NCBI GenBank assembly: GCA_958449275.1
Contig: CAUDHE010000055.1
Span: 1-17,083 of the forward strand
DNA from: an uncultured Alistipes sp.
Lineage (GTDB): Bacteria > Bacteroidota > Bacteroidia > Bacteroidales > Rikenellaceae
Direction of reading: 5' to 3'
DNA: 17,083 nt
The position numbers and the translations under genes are program-made. Shown here in pieces: positions 1 through 6,597 of this stretch. Every line of letters starts with the position of its first letter. The stretch's first letter is position 1. Under the pieces are notes generated by a model. The model was not told where the DNA came from and made no database searches. It saw only the letters and a list, made by a program, of their open reading frames with translations.

Positions 1-966
1 ATTCTCACCGTCGCACTCTTCGTCGCCGACCTTGCGGTCGGATCGGTCGACATAGCGCTGCGCGACGTATGGGCAGCCCTTACGGGCGGCGATTGCGATC
101 CCGTGACGGCCAAGATCGTGCTCGACATCCGTCTGACGAAGGCCGTCGTGGCACTGCTGGCGGGGACGGCGCTGGCCGTCAGCGGATTGTTGATGCAGAC
201 TCTTTTCCGCAATCCGCTGGCTGGACCTTACGTCCTCGGCGTAAGTTCGGGTGCGAGTCTCGGCGTGGCTGTTTTCATTCTCGGCGCGCCCCTGCTGGGA
301 CTCGTCGGACATCCTTGGGTTTCGGCTTTGGGTATCGCCGGTGCGGCATGGATAGGATCGGCTGTCACGCTCGCGGTCGTGGCGACCGTGAGTCGCCGCA
401 TAAAGGACATAATGGTGATCCTCATTCTGGGCATGATGATAGGCTCGGCCGTAAGCGCCGTGGTGCAGATACTGCAATACCTCAGCAACGAGGAGGCGTT
501 GAAAAGTTTCGTCGTATGGACAATGGGATCGCTCGGCGACGTCACCTCCGTGCAACTTCTTCTGGCTATACCCGCCGTCGCCGCAGGCATGGCGATAGCC
601 GTCGCCGTCATAAAGCCGCTCAATCTGCTGCTTTTGGGCGAGTCCTATGCCCGAACGATGGGACTCGACGTAAAGCGCACCCGAATGCTCATTCTGCTCG
701 CCGCCACATTGTTGGCAGGCACCGTCACCGCCTTCTGCGGTCCGATAGGATTCATCGGACTGGCCATTCCCCACGTAGCCCGCATTCTTTTCCGCAATGC
801 CGACCACCGTACGCTTCTGCCTGCCGCCGCGCTGGCGGGAGCGGCCTCGTTGCTCGTATGCGACATCGTGTCGAAACAGCTGGCCTTGCCCGTCAATACC
901 GTCACGGCTCTGATGGGTATTCCCATAGTGGTATGGGTGGTTATCAGAAACAAAAACATGATATAG
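1..966 (+). CDS. FecCD-family ABC importer permease, 5' end outside window
   Basis: This is the inner-membrane permease of an ABC importer for iron complexes, heme or cobalamin (FecCD/BtuC family). The frame is open from base 1, so the start and roughly the first 15-30 residues lie upstream; 321 residues are visible against a usual 330-345. Family landmarks are the segment RNPLAGPYVLGVSSGASLGV near bases 208-267 and GPIGFIGLAIPHVAR near bases 739-783, the region that contacts the ATPase. Hydrophobic membrane helices fill the rest. An internal ATG at 103 is not the true start, because the sequence before it continues a family-like hydrophobic segment in frame. The ATPase gene starts 8 bases after the stop, so the two are co-transcribed; a substrate-binding protein gene is expected upstream. 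The transported substrate cannot be told from these two genes. Confidence 0.93.
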   Translation: MLTVALFVADLAVGSVDIALRDVWAALTGGDCDPVTAKIVLDIRLTKAVVALLAGTALAVSGLLMQTLFRNPLAGPYVLGVSSGASLGVAVFILGAPLLGLVGHPWVSALGIAGAAWIGSAVTLAVVATVSRRIKDIMVILILGMMIGSAVSAVVQILQYLSNEEALKSFVVWTMGSLGDVTSVQLLLAIPAVAAGMAIAVAVIKPLNLLLLGESYARTMGLDVKRTRMLILLAATLLAGTVTAFCGPIGFIGLAIPHVARILFRNADHRTLLPAAALAGAASLLVCDIVSKQLALPVNTVTALMGIPIVVWVVIRNKNMI

Positions 967-974
967 CCTTGCAC

Positions 975-1739
975 ATGATACGACTCGAAAATCTGACCCT
1001 CGCCTACGGCAGCCGCACGCTCATCCGCGACGTGACGGCCGAAATGCCGTGCGGGCGTCTCACGGCTCTCGTCGGGCGCAACGGTACGGGTAAAAGTACC
1101 TTGCTGCGGGCCATAGCGGGTTTGGGCCGAGTTTCGGCAGGCCGCATACTCATCGGCGGCCGCGACGTCGAGACACTCGCTCCGGCTCGGATCGCCGCCA
1201 CGGTCGCTCTGGTCACCACCGACAAAGTGCGCATCGCCGATCTTCGTTGCCGCGACGTGGTGGCTCTCGGACGTGCCCCCTACACCGATTGGATCGGACG
1301 CATGCGGCAGGACGACGTGCGAATCGTCGAGCAATCGCTCGCGCTCGTGGGGATGGAGAGTTATGCCGACAAAACGATGGACCGCATGTCCGACGGCGAG
1401 TGCCAGCGCATAATGATCGCCCGCGCGCTGGCTCAGCAAACGCCCGTCATGCTGCTCGACGAACCGACGGCGTTTCTCGACATGCCCAACCGCTACGAAC
1501 TCTGCACACTGTTGCGCCGCCTCGCCCGCGAGGAGAACAAGTGCGTGCTCTTTTCGACTCACGAACTCGACATAGCCGTCGCTCTCTGCGACGATATCGC
1601 GCTGATCGCGCCGCCCGATCTGCAACTCCTGCCTGCCGACGAAATGGTGCGCAGCGGCCACATCGAACGTCTTTTCACGGGCGGAATCGTCGCTTTCGAT
1701 TCTCTGACGCGCACCATCGCCGTCCGCGACAGCGAGTGA
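975..1739 (+). CDS. FecE-family ABC transporter ATP-binding protein
   Basis: This is the cytoplasmic ATPase that powers the adjacent FecCD permease. It has 254 residues, normal for the family. Visible motifs are Walker A GRNGTGKST (about 34-42), signature MSDGECQR (138-145) in place of LSGGQ, Walker B VMLLDEPTAFLD (158-169) with E163 as catalytic base, and switch histidine H196 in STHELD. The usual Q-loop glutamine is not evident; the equivalent stretch reads ALVTTDKV. From memory, similar variants occur in Bacteroidetes members, so I do not take this as inactivation. The ATG at 975 was chosen because family homology starts there (MIRLENLTLAYG) and it follows the permease stop by 8 bases. A longer open frame upstream only shadows the permease gene. 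The exact substrate (heme, siderophore or cobalamin) is unresolved. Confidence 0.92.
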   Translation: MIRLENLTLAYGSRTLIRDVTAEMPCGRLTALVGRNGTGKSTLLRAIAGLGRVSAGRILIGGRDVETLAPARIAATVALVTTDKVRIADLRCRDVVALGRAPYTDWIGRMRQDDVRIVEQSLALVGMESYADKTMDRMSDGECQRIMIARALAQQTPVMLLDEPTAFLDMPNRYELCTLLRRLAREENKCVLFSTHELDIAVALCDDIALIAPPDLQLLPADEMVRSGHIERLFTGGIVAFDSLTRTIAVRDSE

Positions 1740-2122
1740 AGTGCGCGGGCTATCGGAAAATATACATGTTCTTGTCGTACGGCTTGAAATCGAAAATGTC
1801 GATCGGATCGCTTGCCCTAAAGAAGTAGTACGAACTAATTGGAACATACACGCAAGATACGTGCTGTATTTGCTTTTCTTGCGTTTTCGTGGGCGCAGCA
1901 GCCTACCGGAGACCGCATGCGAGCAAAGAGAACGATTGCAGACCTCCGCTGTGGCGAGGCTGCGGCCCGCGCGACTCTGCGAGTCGCATTTCCGTGAATG
2001 CGTCAACAGTCCGCCGCAGTGGGGCAGCGGCGAACTGCCGACTCCGCGAGCCGCAAGACATTTCTAAACCGAATACGTATGAGTCTGCAAAACCCGCGTC
2101 GGCTTTTGTCGGGAATTTTTTG
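1740..2122. other. Gene-free stretch between ABC ATPase and lepA
   Basis: I see no convincing gene here. Bases 1943-1988 carry a GC-rich hairpin repeat that recurs at 15176-15220. A further small hairpin, GGCAG/CTGCC with a 7-base loop, lies at 2023-2039. On the minus strand, 1750-1902 is open without an ATG. Its last 33 codons (GTG at 1851 to TAG at 1750) are rich in aromatic and acidic residues and end just past the ATPase stop. They could be a decayed gene end or chance. No clear terminator for the ATPase is seen. Confidence 0.5.
1943..1988. repeat. Hairpin repeat, copy A (pairs with 15176-15220)
   Basis: Alignment by eye with 15176-15220 gives about 80% identity over 46 bases with one gap, including a shared 14-base core GGCGAGGCTGCGGC. 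The 3' part forms a perfect 7-bp stem GCGACTC/GAGTCGC (1971-1977 and 1981-1987) around a 3-base loop. In copy B the equivalent arms are GCGGCTC and GAACCGC, so changes on one arm are largely matched on the other. Both copies are intergenic. This resembles a REP-type dispersed element; function unknown. Confidence 0.5.
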
Positions 2123-2130
2123 TATATTTG
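2123..2130 (+). promoter_or_regulatory. Bacteroidetes -7 box for lepA
   Basis: TATATTTG matches the Bacteroidetes housekeeping -7 consensus TAnnTTTG exactly and lies 23 bases before the lepA ATG. A possible -33 TTTG lies at 2105-2108, but its spacing of 14 bases is shorter than usual, so only the -7 part is well supported. Confidence 0.55.
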
Positions 2131-2153
2131 CGCACATTACACGAAACGGAACG

Positions 2154-3944
2154 ATGAAGAACATACGTAATTTTTGTATAATAGCTCATATCGACCACGG
2201 TAAATCGACTTTGGCCGACCGCCTTTTGGAACATACCAATACCTTGAATCGACGCGAGATGCAGGCGCAGGTGCTGGACGATATGGACCTCGAACGCGAA
2301 AAGGGCATAACCATCAAGAGTCACGCCATTCAGATGGAGTATACGGCCCGTGACGGACAGACGTATGTGCTCAACCTGATTGATACCCCGGGGCACGTCG
2401 ATTTCTCGTACGAGGTGTCGCGCGCCATAGCTTCGTGCGAGGGGGCCTTGCTGGTGGTCGATGCCACGCAGGGTATTCAGGCTCAGACTATTTCGAATCT
2501 CTATTTGGCTATCGGCCACGATCTGGAGATCGTTCCCGTATTGAACAAGATAGATGTGGAGTCGGCCATGATCGACGAGGTGAAGGATCAGGTAATCGAT
2601 CTGATCGGTTGCAAGGACGAAGATATTCTGCTCGCTTCGGGCAAGACGGGGCAGGGTGTGGAGGATGTGCTGGAGGCCATCGTGGCCCGCATTCCCGCGC
2701 CGAAAGGGGACGAGAACGCACCCTTGCAGGCCCTGATATTCGATTCGGTGTTCAATCCTTTCCGTGGTGTGATAGCCTATTATCGTGTTTTCAACGGCAC
2801 GTTGCGCAAGGGCGACCACGTGAAGTTCTTCAATACGGGGAGCGATTACGATGCCGACGAGGTGGGGGTGTTGAAACTCAAAATGCAGCCGCGTACGGAG
2901 GTGCGGGCGGGCGACGTTGGTTACATTTGCTCGGGAATAAAGACATCGACGGATGTAAAAGTGGGCGATACCATTACATCGGCCGTCACACCCTGCAAGG
3001 AGGCGATAGCGGGTTTCGAAGATGTGAAGCCGATGGTGTTCGCGGGCGTGTATCCCGTGGAGGCCGATCAGTACGAGGATCTGCGCGCATCGCTGGAGAA
3101 ATTGCAATTGAACGATGCCTCGCTCACGTTCGAGCCCGAGAGCTCGCTTGCGTTGGGATTCGGATTCCGATGCGGATTCCTCGGACTGTTGCACATGGAG
3201 ATAATCCAGGAGCGTCTGTACCGCGAGTTCGATATGGATGTCATAACCACCGTGCCCAATGTGTCGTACCGTATTACCACAACTTCGGGCGAGGTGACGG
3301 AGGTGCATAACCCGTCGGGATTGCCCGAGGTGACAAAGGTGGCGAAGATCGAGGAGCCTTATATCCTCGCTCAGATAATTACGAAGTCTGATTTCCTCGG
3401 AGCCGTAATAAAGCTGTGTATCGACAAGCGCGGAGTGATGAAGAATCAGAATTTCATTACGCAGGATCGTGTGGAGATCAATTTCGACATGCCGCTGTCG
3501 GAAATCGTATTCGATTTCTACGACAAGCTGAAGAGCATATCGAAAGGTTACGCCTCGTTCGATTATCACCGTACGGGATACGAGCCGAGCAAGCTCGCCA
3601 AGCTCGATATTCTGCTCAACGGCGAACCTGTCGATGCGTTGTCGTCGCTCATATATGCCGATCATGCTTACGATTTCGGGCGGAAGATGTGCGAGAAACT
3701 CAAGGAGCTTATTCCGCGTCAGCAGTTCGACATAGCTATCCAAGCGGCTATCGGGGCTAAGATCATTGCGCGCGAGACGGTGAAGGCGGTGCGCAAGGAT
3801 GTGACGGCCAAATGTTACGGCGGCGATATATCGCGTAAACGCAAACTGCTGGAGAAGCAGAAGGCCGGTAAGAAGCGTATGCGTCAGGTAGGGCAGGTGC
3901 AGGTGCCGCAGTCGGCGTTCCTCGCCGTGCTTAAGATGGACTGA
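2154..3944 (+). CDS. lepA: Elongation factor 4 (LepA), translational GTPase
   Basis: LepA/EF4 is a ribosome-associated GTPase that back-translocates or remodels stalled ribosomes and helps 30S assembly. The product is 596 residues, the normal length. Motifs in order: G1 AHIDHGKST (11-19), GITIKSHAI (51-59), G3 DTPGHVDFSYEV (77-88), G4 NKID (131-134) and G5 ASGKTG (161-166, usually SAKTG). The C-terminal domain is complete and ends with the family-typical GKKRMRQVGQVQVPQSAF segment. The ATG at 2154 was chosen because homology begins at MKNIRNFCIIAHIDHGKST. An in-frame ATG at 1998 would add 52 residues translated from the repeat-bearing intergenic region and would start upstream of the -7 box at 2123. 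The gene stands alone, with a tRNA downstream. Unlike E. coli, no lepB signal peptidase follows. Confidence 0.98.
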   Translation: MKNIRNFCIIAHIDHGKSTLADRLLEHTNTLNRREMQAQVLDDMDLEREKGITIKSHAIQMEYTARDGQTYVLNLIDTPGHVDFSYEVSRAIASCEGALLVVDATQGIQAQTISNLYLAIGHDLEIVPVLNKIDVESAMIDEVKDQVIDLIGCKDEDILLASGKTGQGVEDVLEAIVARIPAPKGDENAPLQALIFDSVFNPFRGVIAYYRVFNGTLRKGDHVKFFNTGSDYDADEVGVLKLKMQPRTEVRAGDVGYICSGIKTSTDVKVGDTITSAVTPCKEAIAGFEDVKPMVFAGVYPVEADQYEDLRASLEKLQLNDASLTFEPESSLALGFGFRCGFLGLLHMEIIQERLYREFDMDVITTVPNVSYRITTTSGEVTEVHNPSGLPEVTKVAKIEEPYILAQIITKSDFLGAVIKLCIDKRGVMKNQNFITQDRVEINFDMPLSEIVFDFYDKLKSISKGYASFDYHRTGYEPSKLAKLDILLNGEPVDALSSLIYADHAYDFGRKMCEKLKELIPRQQFDIAIQAAIGAKIIARETVKAVRKDVTAKCYGGDISRKRKLLEKQKAGKKRMRQVGQVQVPQSAFLAVLKMD

Positions 3945-4001
3945 TGCCGTTTGTCGTCTAGTCGGTCGCGCTTTTGTTTTCGGATTTTGATGCGTGAACG
4001 G

Positions 4002-4031
4002 TTGACGAATAGAAAAAGTTCGCTATATTTG
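4002..4031 (+). promoter_or_regulatory. Promoter of tRNA-Gly
   Basis: A -33 element TTGAC at 4002-4006 and a perfect -7 box TATATTTG at 4024-4031 are separated by 19 bases (TTG to TAnnTTTG), the typical Bacteroidetes spacing. The tRNA begins 12 bases after the -7 box. This is the best-formed promoter in the window. Confidence 0.8.
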
Positions 4032-4043
4032 CATTACGGAATT

Positions 4044-4116
4044 GCGGTAGTAGCTCAGTTGGTAGAGCATTGGCTTCCCAAGCCAAGGGTCACGGGTTCG
4101 AGTCCCGCTTACCGCT
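4044..4116 (+). tRNA. tRNA-Gly, anticodon CCC
   Basis: The 73 bases fold into a full cloverleaf: acceptor GCGGTAG with TTACCGC (one G-U), D-stem GCTC/GAGC, anticodon stem TTGGC/GCCAA around loop TTCCCAA giving anticodon CCC, and a T-loop TTCGAGT closed by CGGG/CCCG. The outermost T-stem pair is A-C, a mismatch. The discriminator is T and no CCA is encoded, as is usual in Bacteroidetes. It decodes GGG glycine codons. It has its own promoter and terminator, so it is an independent unit between lepA and the convergent malic enzyme gene. Confidence 0.95.
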
Positions 4117-4122
4117 CGTTGG

Positions 4123-4160
4123 AAATCCGCGCAGACGATGAGTCGTCTGCGCGGATTTTT
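4123..4160 (+). terminator. Strong intrinsic terminator after tRNA-Gly
   Basis: A perfect 16-bp stem (arms 4123-4138 and 4143-4158, core ATCCGCGCAGACGA) with loop TGAG ends in a T-run that extends to 4160. It lies 6 bases after the tRNA and 26 bases from the stop of the convergent malic enzyme gene. On the minus strand the hairpin is followed only by TTTCC, so it could end that transcript too, less efficiently. Confidence 0.9.
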
Positions 4161-4185
4161 GTTGTGACCGTTCGTCGGCGGAATA

Positions 4186-5418
4186 TCATGCGAGAATCTT
4201 TTGCGCGGCACCCGATTCCGTCGCGGCTTTGGCGACGGCGGCGGGGATGGTGTCGCGCAGACGCGGGTCGAATGGCGACGGGATCAGGTAATCGGGGCCG
4301 AAAGTCGCATCGGGACGTCCCAGCAAACGGCGGACCTCTTCGGGGACGGGTTGTCGGGCGAGGCGTGCCAACGCTTCGGCGGCGGCTAATTTCATGGCAT
4401 GGTCGATTCGTCGGGCGCGGACGTCGAGAGCGCCTCGGAATATGTAGGGAAATCCCAAAAGATTGTTTACCTGATTGGGGACATCCGAACGTCCCGAAGC
4501 GTATATTGCATCGGGGCGTGCTGTCAGAGCCTCGTCGCGTGTTATTTCGGGTTCGGGATTGGCGAGGGCGAATATGATCGGCCGTTCGGCCATTGTGCGC
4601 ACCATCGCTGCGGAGAGTAATCCGGCTTTGGATACCCCGATGAAAACATCCGCGCCGATTATGGCTTGAGCGAGTGTGCCCGAAGCCCGTTTTGTGGCGA
4701 ATTCGCGTTTTTCAGTGGTGAGATTGCCCCTTGAAGTCGTTACGATGCCGCGACTGTCGCATAAAACGATATTTTCGGCAGCGACCCCCGATTGGCGGAG
4801 CATGCGTGCCGAGGCTATGGCAGCTGCTCCGGCTCCATTGATTACGATTCGCAGCGATTCGGTTTTTTTGCCCGTACAGATAGCCGCGTTTATCAGTGCG
4901 GCCGTTATTATTATGGCAGTGCCGTGTTGGTCGTCGTGCATTACGGGAATGTCGAGAGTTTCGATCAAACGCCGTTCGATTTCGAAACACTCGGGGGCTT
5001 TTATGTCTTCGAGGTTGATACCCCCGAATGTAGGTGCTATGCGTTGCACGCACTCGACGAAGGCATCGGGATCCTGTGTGTCGATCTCGATATCGAATGC
5101 GTCGATTCCGGCCATAGTTTTGAAAAGCATACATTTACCTTCCATTACGGGCTTGGCGGCACGAGCGCCTATATTGCCCAGTCCCAGCACTGCGGTGCCG
5201 TTGGTGATGACACCGACCAGATTGCCGCGACGCGTATAGTCGTAGCTGCGTTCGGGATCGGCTGCGATGGCCAAGGCGGGTGCGGCTACTCCCGGGGAGT
5301 AGGCCAGTGACAGCTCTTTCTGTGTTGATACTGGTTTAGTGGGGCGAATCTCTATCTTTCCTGCGCCGTTTTGCGAATGGTAGCGCAAGGCTTCGGCGTA
5401 CAACTCTTTTTCGTTCAT
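4186..5418 (-). CDS. NAD(P)-dependent malic enzyme, stand-alone form
   Basis: It oxidatively decarboxylates malate to pyruvate, yielding NADH or NADPH in the cytoplasm. The product is 410 residues. Visible features: N-terminal malic domain with YSPGVAAPALAIAADPE (Y40 a likely catalytic tyrosine), GKCMLFKTMAGIDAFDIE (K95 the likely general base), metal ligands in NLEDIKAP (E137, D138) and MHDDQHGTA (D162/D163), then a Rossmann motif INGAGAAAIA (193-202). The C-terminus ends at the family's PSPFDPRLRDTIPAAVAKAA segment. The phosphotransacetylase-like domain that makes MaeB-type enzymes about 760 residues long is absent. I see no frameshift or remnant of it downstream, so this is the natural short class. 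Cofactor preference cannot be read. The start at 5418 fits the family N-terminus. It converges on the tRNA-Gly terminator. Confidence 0.95.
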   Translation of the reverse strand: MNEKELYAEALRYHSQNGAGKIEIRPTKPVSTQKELSLAYSPGVAAPALAIAADPERSYDYTRRGNLVGVITNGTAVLGLGNIGARAAKPVMEGKCMLFKTMAGIDAFDIEIDTQDPDAFVECVQRIAPTFGGINLEDIKAPECFEIERRLIETLDIPVMHDDQHGTAIIITAALINAAICTGKKTESLRIVINGAGAAAIASARMLRQSGVAAENIVLCDSRGIVTTSRGNLTTEKREFATKRASGTLAQAIIGADVFIGVSKAGLLSAAMVRTMAERPIIFALANPEPEITRDEALTARPDAIYASGRSDVPNQVNNLLGFPYIFRGALDVRARRIDHAMKLAAAEALARLARQPVPEEVRRLLGRPDATFGPDYLIPSPFDPRLRDTIPAAVAKAATESGAAQKILA

Positions 5419-5483
5419 GACTTATGTTTAATTCGCAGCAATGCAAACCGCGTACAAAAACGGTCATGCGGTATGCCGAGGGA

Positions 5484-5517
5484 TGAAAAACAGAGGAGCG
5501 ATCCGTACGATCGCTCC
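5484..5517 (-). terminator. Intrinsic terminator after small hypothetical gene
   Basis: A perfect 9-bp stem GGAGCGATC/GATCGCTCC (5495-5503 and 5509-5517) with loop CGTAC. Read on the minus strand it is followed after three bases by a T-run (complement of 5486-5490). It lies 30 bases after the stop of the small gene at 5548 and separates that gene from malic enzyme. Confidence 0.8.
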
Positions 5518-5547
5518 CCGATGGATTTGTCTTTATGTCTACCGACG

Positions 5548-5814
5548 TTACAGCGACTGCCAAACGCTGATATTGAATATGAAATCGCGCAATTCGGAGC
5601 GCGTCGCCAAGCGGCAATAGATGTATTCTTGCGGCAGCGGTTTCCACAAAATGAAGTTTATGAAGTCTCGCGTGGAGGCTTCCAGCATAATCTGTCCGTC
5701 CGGAGTCTGTTTGTCGAATATTCCCCATAGAAGCGGGTCGTTTTTTGCCCAATGTTCGCTCGGACTGAATATGTAAAGCTCTCCGATTTTGAAGTTGCAA
5801 TCTTTTACTTTCAT
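5548..5814 (-). CDS. Small hypothetical protein, unrecognised family
   Basis: I do not recognise this protein. From the ATG at 5814 it has 88 residues, with no signal peptide or membrane helix, mixed charge and many aromatics (for example LLWGIF, FINFILWKPLPQEYIYC, FIFNISVWQSL). The frame is open further upstream, so an ATG at 5847 (99 residues) or a TTG at 5883 (111 residues) is also possible. I prefer 5814 because the sequence then begins MKVKDCNFKIGELYIF, like a native soluble N-terminus, while the extra residues look less protein-like. A clean intrinsic terminator 30 bases after its stop supports a real gene. No consensus -7 box was found upstream. It lies at the edge of the low-GC accessory block. 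It could be a leftover of mobile DNA or a lineage-specific gene. Confidence 0.55.
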   Translation of the reverse strand: MKVKDCNFKIGELYIFSPSEHWAKNDPLLWGIFDKQTPDGQIMLEASTRDFINFILWKPLPQEYIYCRLATRSELRDFIFNISVWQSL

Positions 5815-5985
5815 AGGAAACAGTGTTATTTGTGGGACAAAAAGCATATCGTTCCATCCGACTTGGGTCAGAGGAATGCACAATAATAGGACAACGGGAT
5901 TCGCTCGAAAAGGTTCCGTTACTTTCGTATCTCGACGGGACTCGGCAACAGCGTAGACGGTATGCCGAGATATTTACCGATCGAA

Positions 5986-6017
5986 AAGAAGGTGCCCATA
6001 AGAAAATTTATGGGCAC
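5986..6017 (-). terminator. Terminator-like hairpin after DUF3244-like gene
   Basis: A perfect 10-bp stem GTGCCCATAA/TTATGGGCAC (5992-6001 and 6008-6017) with a 6-base loop lies 21 bases after the stop of the gene at 6039. On the minus strand it is followed by a T-rich, interrupted tract (CTTCTTTTC), so it is probably a moderate terminator. Confidence 0.65.
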
Positions 6018-6038
6018 TCTCGACTAAGTAAGTAACCA

Positions 6039-6440
6039 TTATATAGCAAACGTACCCTCTGCCGAAAGGTCTTGGCCTGCTATTTTTATCGTATATTCTC
6101 CCTCGGTCGCAGGAGCGTCGAAACGTATGACTTCTTCGGCATCGGTATCGCAAACTTGCGTGGTTACCGTATTTCCCGAAGCGTCCTCGATCGTTATCGT
6201 CACCTCGCCGAACATGTAGTTGAAGTATACCTCTATTTCAGAGTCCGTGCGGTTAAGATAGGCCTCGATAAACTTAATGTCTGAACGGGGACGATCGATT
6301 CCTCCTCCAATTAATTTATCTATATGTATTTCTTCCGTATCTTTTACTGGACGGTTTTTATCTTTTGAGGGTTCATTTTGGCTACATAAGCCACTTAAAA
6401 TTGTAGATAAAGAAATCAATAATAAAAGAAGTTTTTTCAT
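6039..6440 (-). CDS. DUF3244-like small exported protein
   Basis: The product is a 133-residue secreted or periplasmic protein of unknown function. Residues 1-20 are a signal peptide (MKKLLLLLISLSTILSGLCS). The cysteine at 19 follows S-G-L, which is not a good lipobox, so I favour signal peptidase I cleavage. The mature part has a charged linker (about 21-55) and then alternating beta-strand segments IEVYFNYMFGEVTITIEDASGN and EGEYTIKIAG, like the single beta-sandwich domain of DUF3244 proteins in Bacteroidetes. That assignment is from pattern memory. It has its own -7 box and a hairpin after its stop. The gene upstream on the same strand encodes the TPR membrane regulator, suggesting a functional pair. 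The N-terminal third is AT-rich compared with the C-terminal part. The start at 6440 gives the signal peptide. Confidence 0.78.
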   Translation of the reverse strand: MKKLLLLLISLSTILSGLCSQNEPSKDKNRPVKDTEEIHIDKLIGGGIDRPRSDIKFIEAYLNRTDSEIEVYFNYMFGEVTITIEDASGNTVTTQVCDTDAEEVIRFDAPATEGEYTIKIAGQDLSAEGTFAI

Positions 6441-6470
6441 AATAATTGAATTGATTAGTGTTTGTTTTCA

Positions 6471-6478
6471 CAAAAGTA
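6471..6478 (-). promoter_or_regulatory. Bacteroidetes -7 box for DUF3244-like gene
   Basis: Read on the minus strand this is TACTTTTG, an exact match to TAnnTTTG, 30 bases before the ATG at 6440. No TTG is seen at the -33 distance. Instead there is a short CCAC/GTGG inverted repeat at about 6481-6492, where an activator could substitute for a weak -33. That last point is inference. Confidence 0.55.
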
Positions 6479-6520
6479 GACCACGCCGGTGGGTTTTCCT
6501 AATGTTTATATCTCATATAT

Positions 6521-6556
6521 AAAAATGCAAATAGGTGAAAATCATCCATTTGCATT
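6521..6556 (-). terminator. Hairpin and T-run after TPR regulator gene
   Basis: The arms AATGCAAAT (6524-6532) and ATTTGCATT (6548-6556) pair perfectly. The stem can continue inward as 2 bp and 3 bp with single-base bulges to an AAA loop. On the minus strand the hairpin lies 41 bases after the regulator stop and runs straight into TTTTTATAT. It may act as a weak AT-rich terminator separating the regulator from the DUF3244-like gene. Alternatively the inverted repeat is an operator upstream of the latter's promoter. Confidence 0.55.
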
Positions 6557-6597
6557 CTGTGAAATATAATAATTTCAACACTCAGATTGTCAGTTGG

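Noticed and set aside
69..974. An upstream in-frame extension of the ATPase (fused 556-residue protein)
   Set aside because: It runs in the +2 frame over the permease gene and gives arginine-rich nonsense; the ATPase family start is the ATG at 975.
645..2006. A 453-codon minus-strand open frame across the permease, ATPase and following gap
   Set aside because: Antisense to two well-identified transporter genes; its translation is low-complexity His/Arg/Asp-rich and carries no motif.
1998..2153. An N-terminally extended LepA from the ATG at 1998
   Set aside because: The extra residues come from the intergenic repeat region and the start lies upstream of the -7 box at 2123.
2064..3743. A 559-codon open frame antisense to lepA
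   Set aside because: It mirrors lepA codon structure on the opposite strand, its translation has no recognisable domains, and lepA is certain.
5336..5881. A 181-codon minus-strand open frame spanning the small hypothetical gene and the start of malic enzyme
   Set aside because: It would run through the intrinsic terminator and overlap malic enzyme out of frame; the translation is unstructured and basic.
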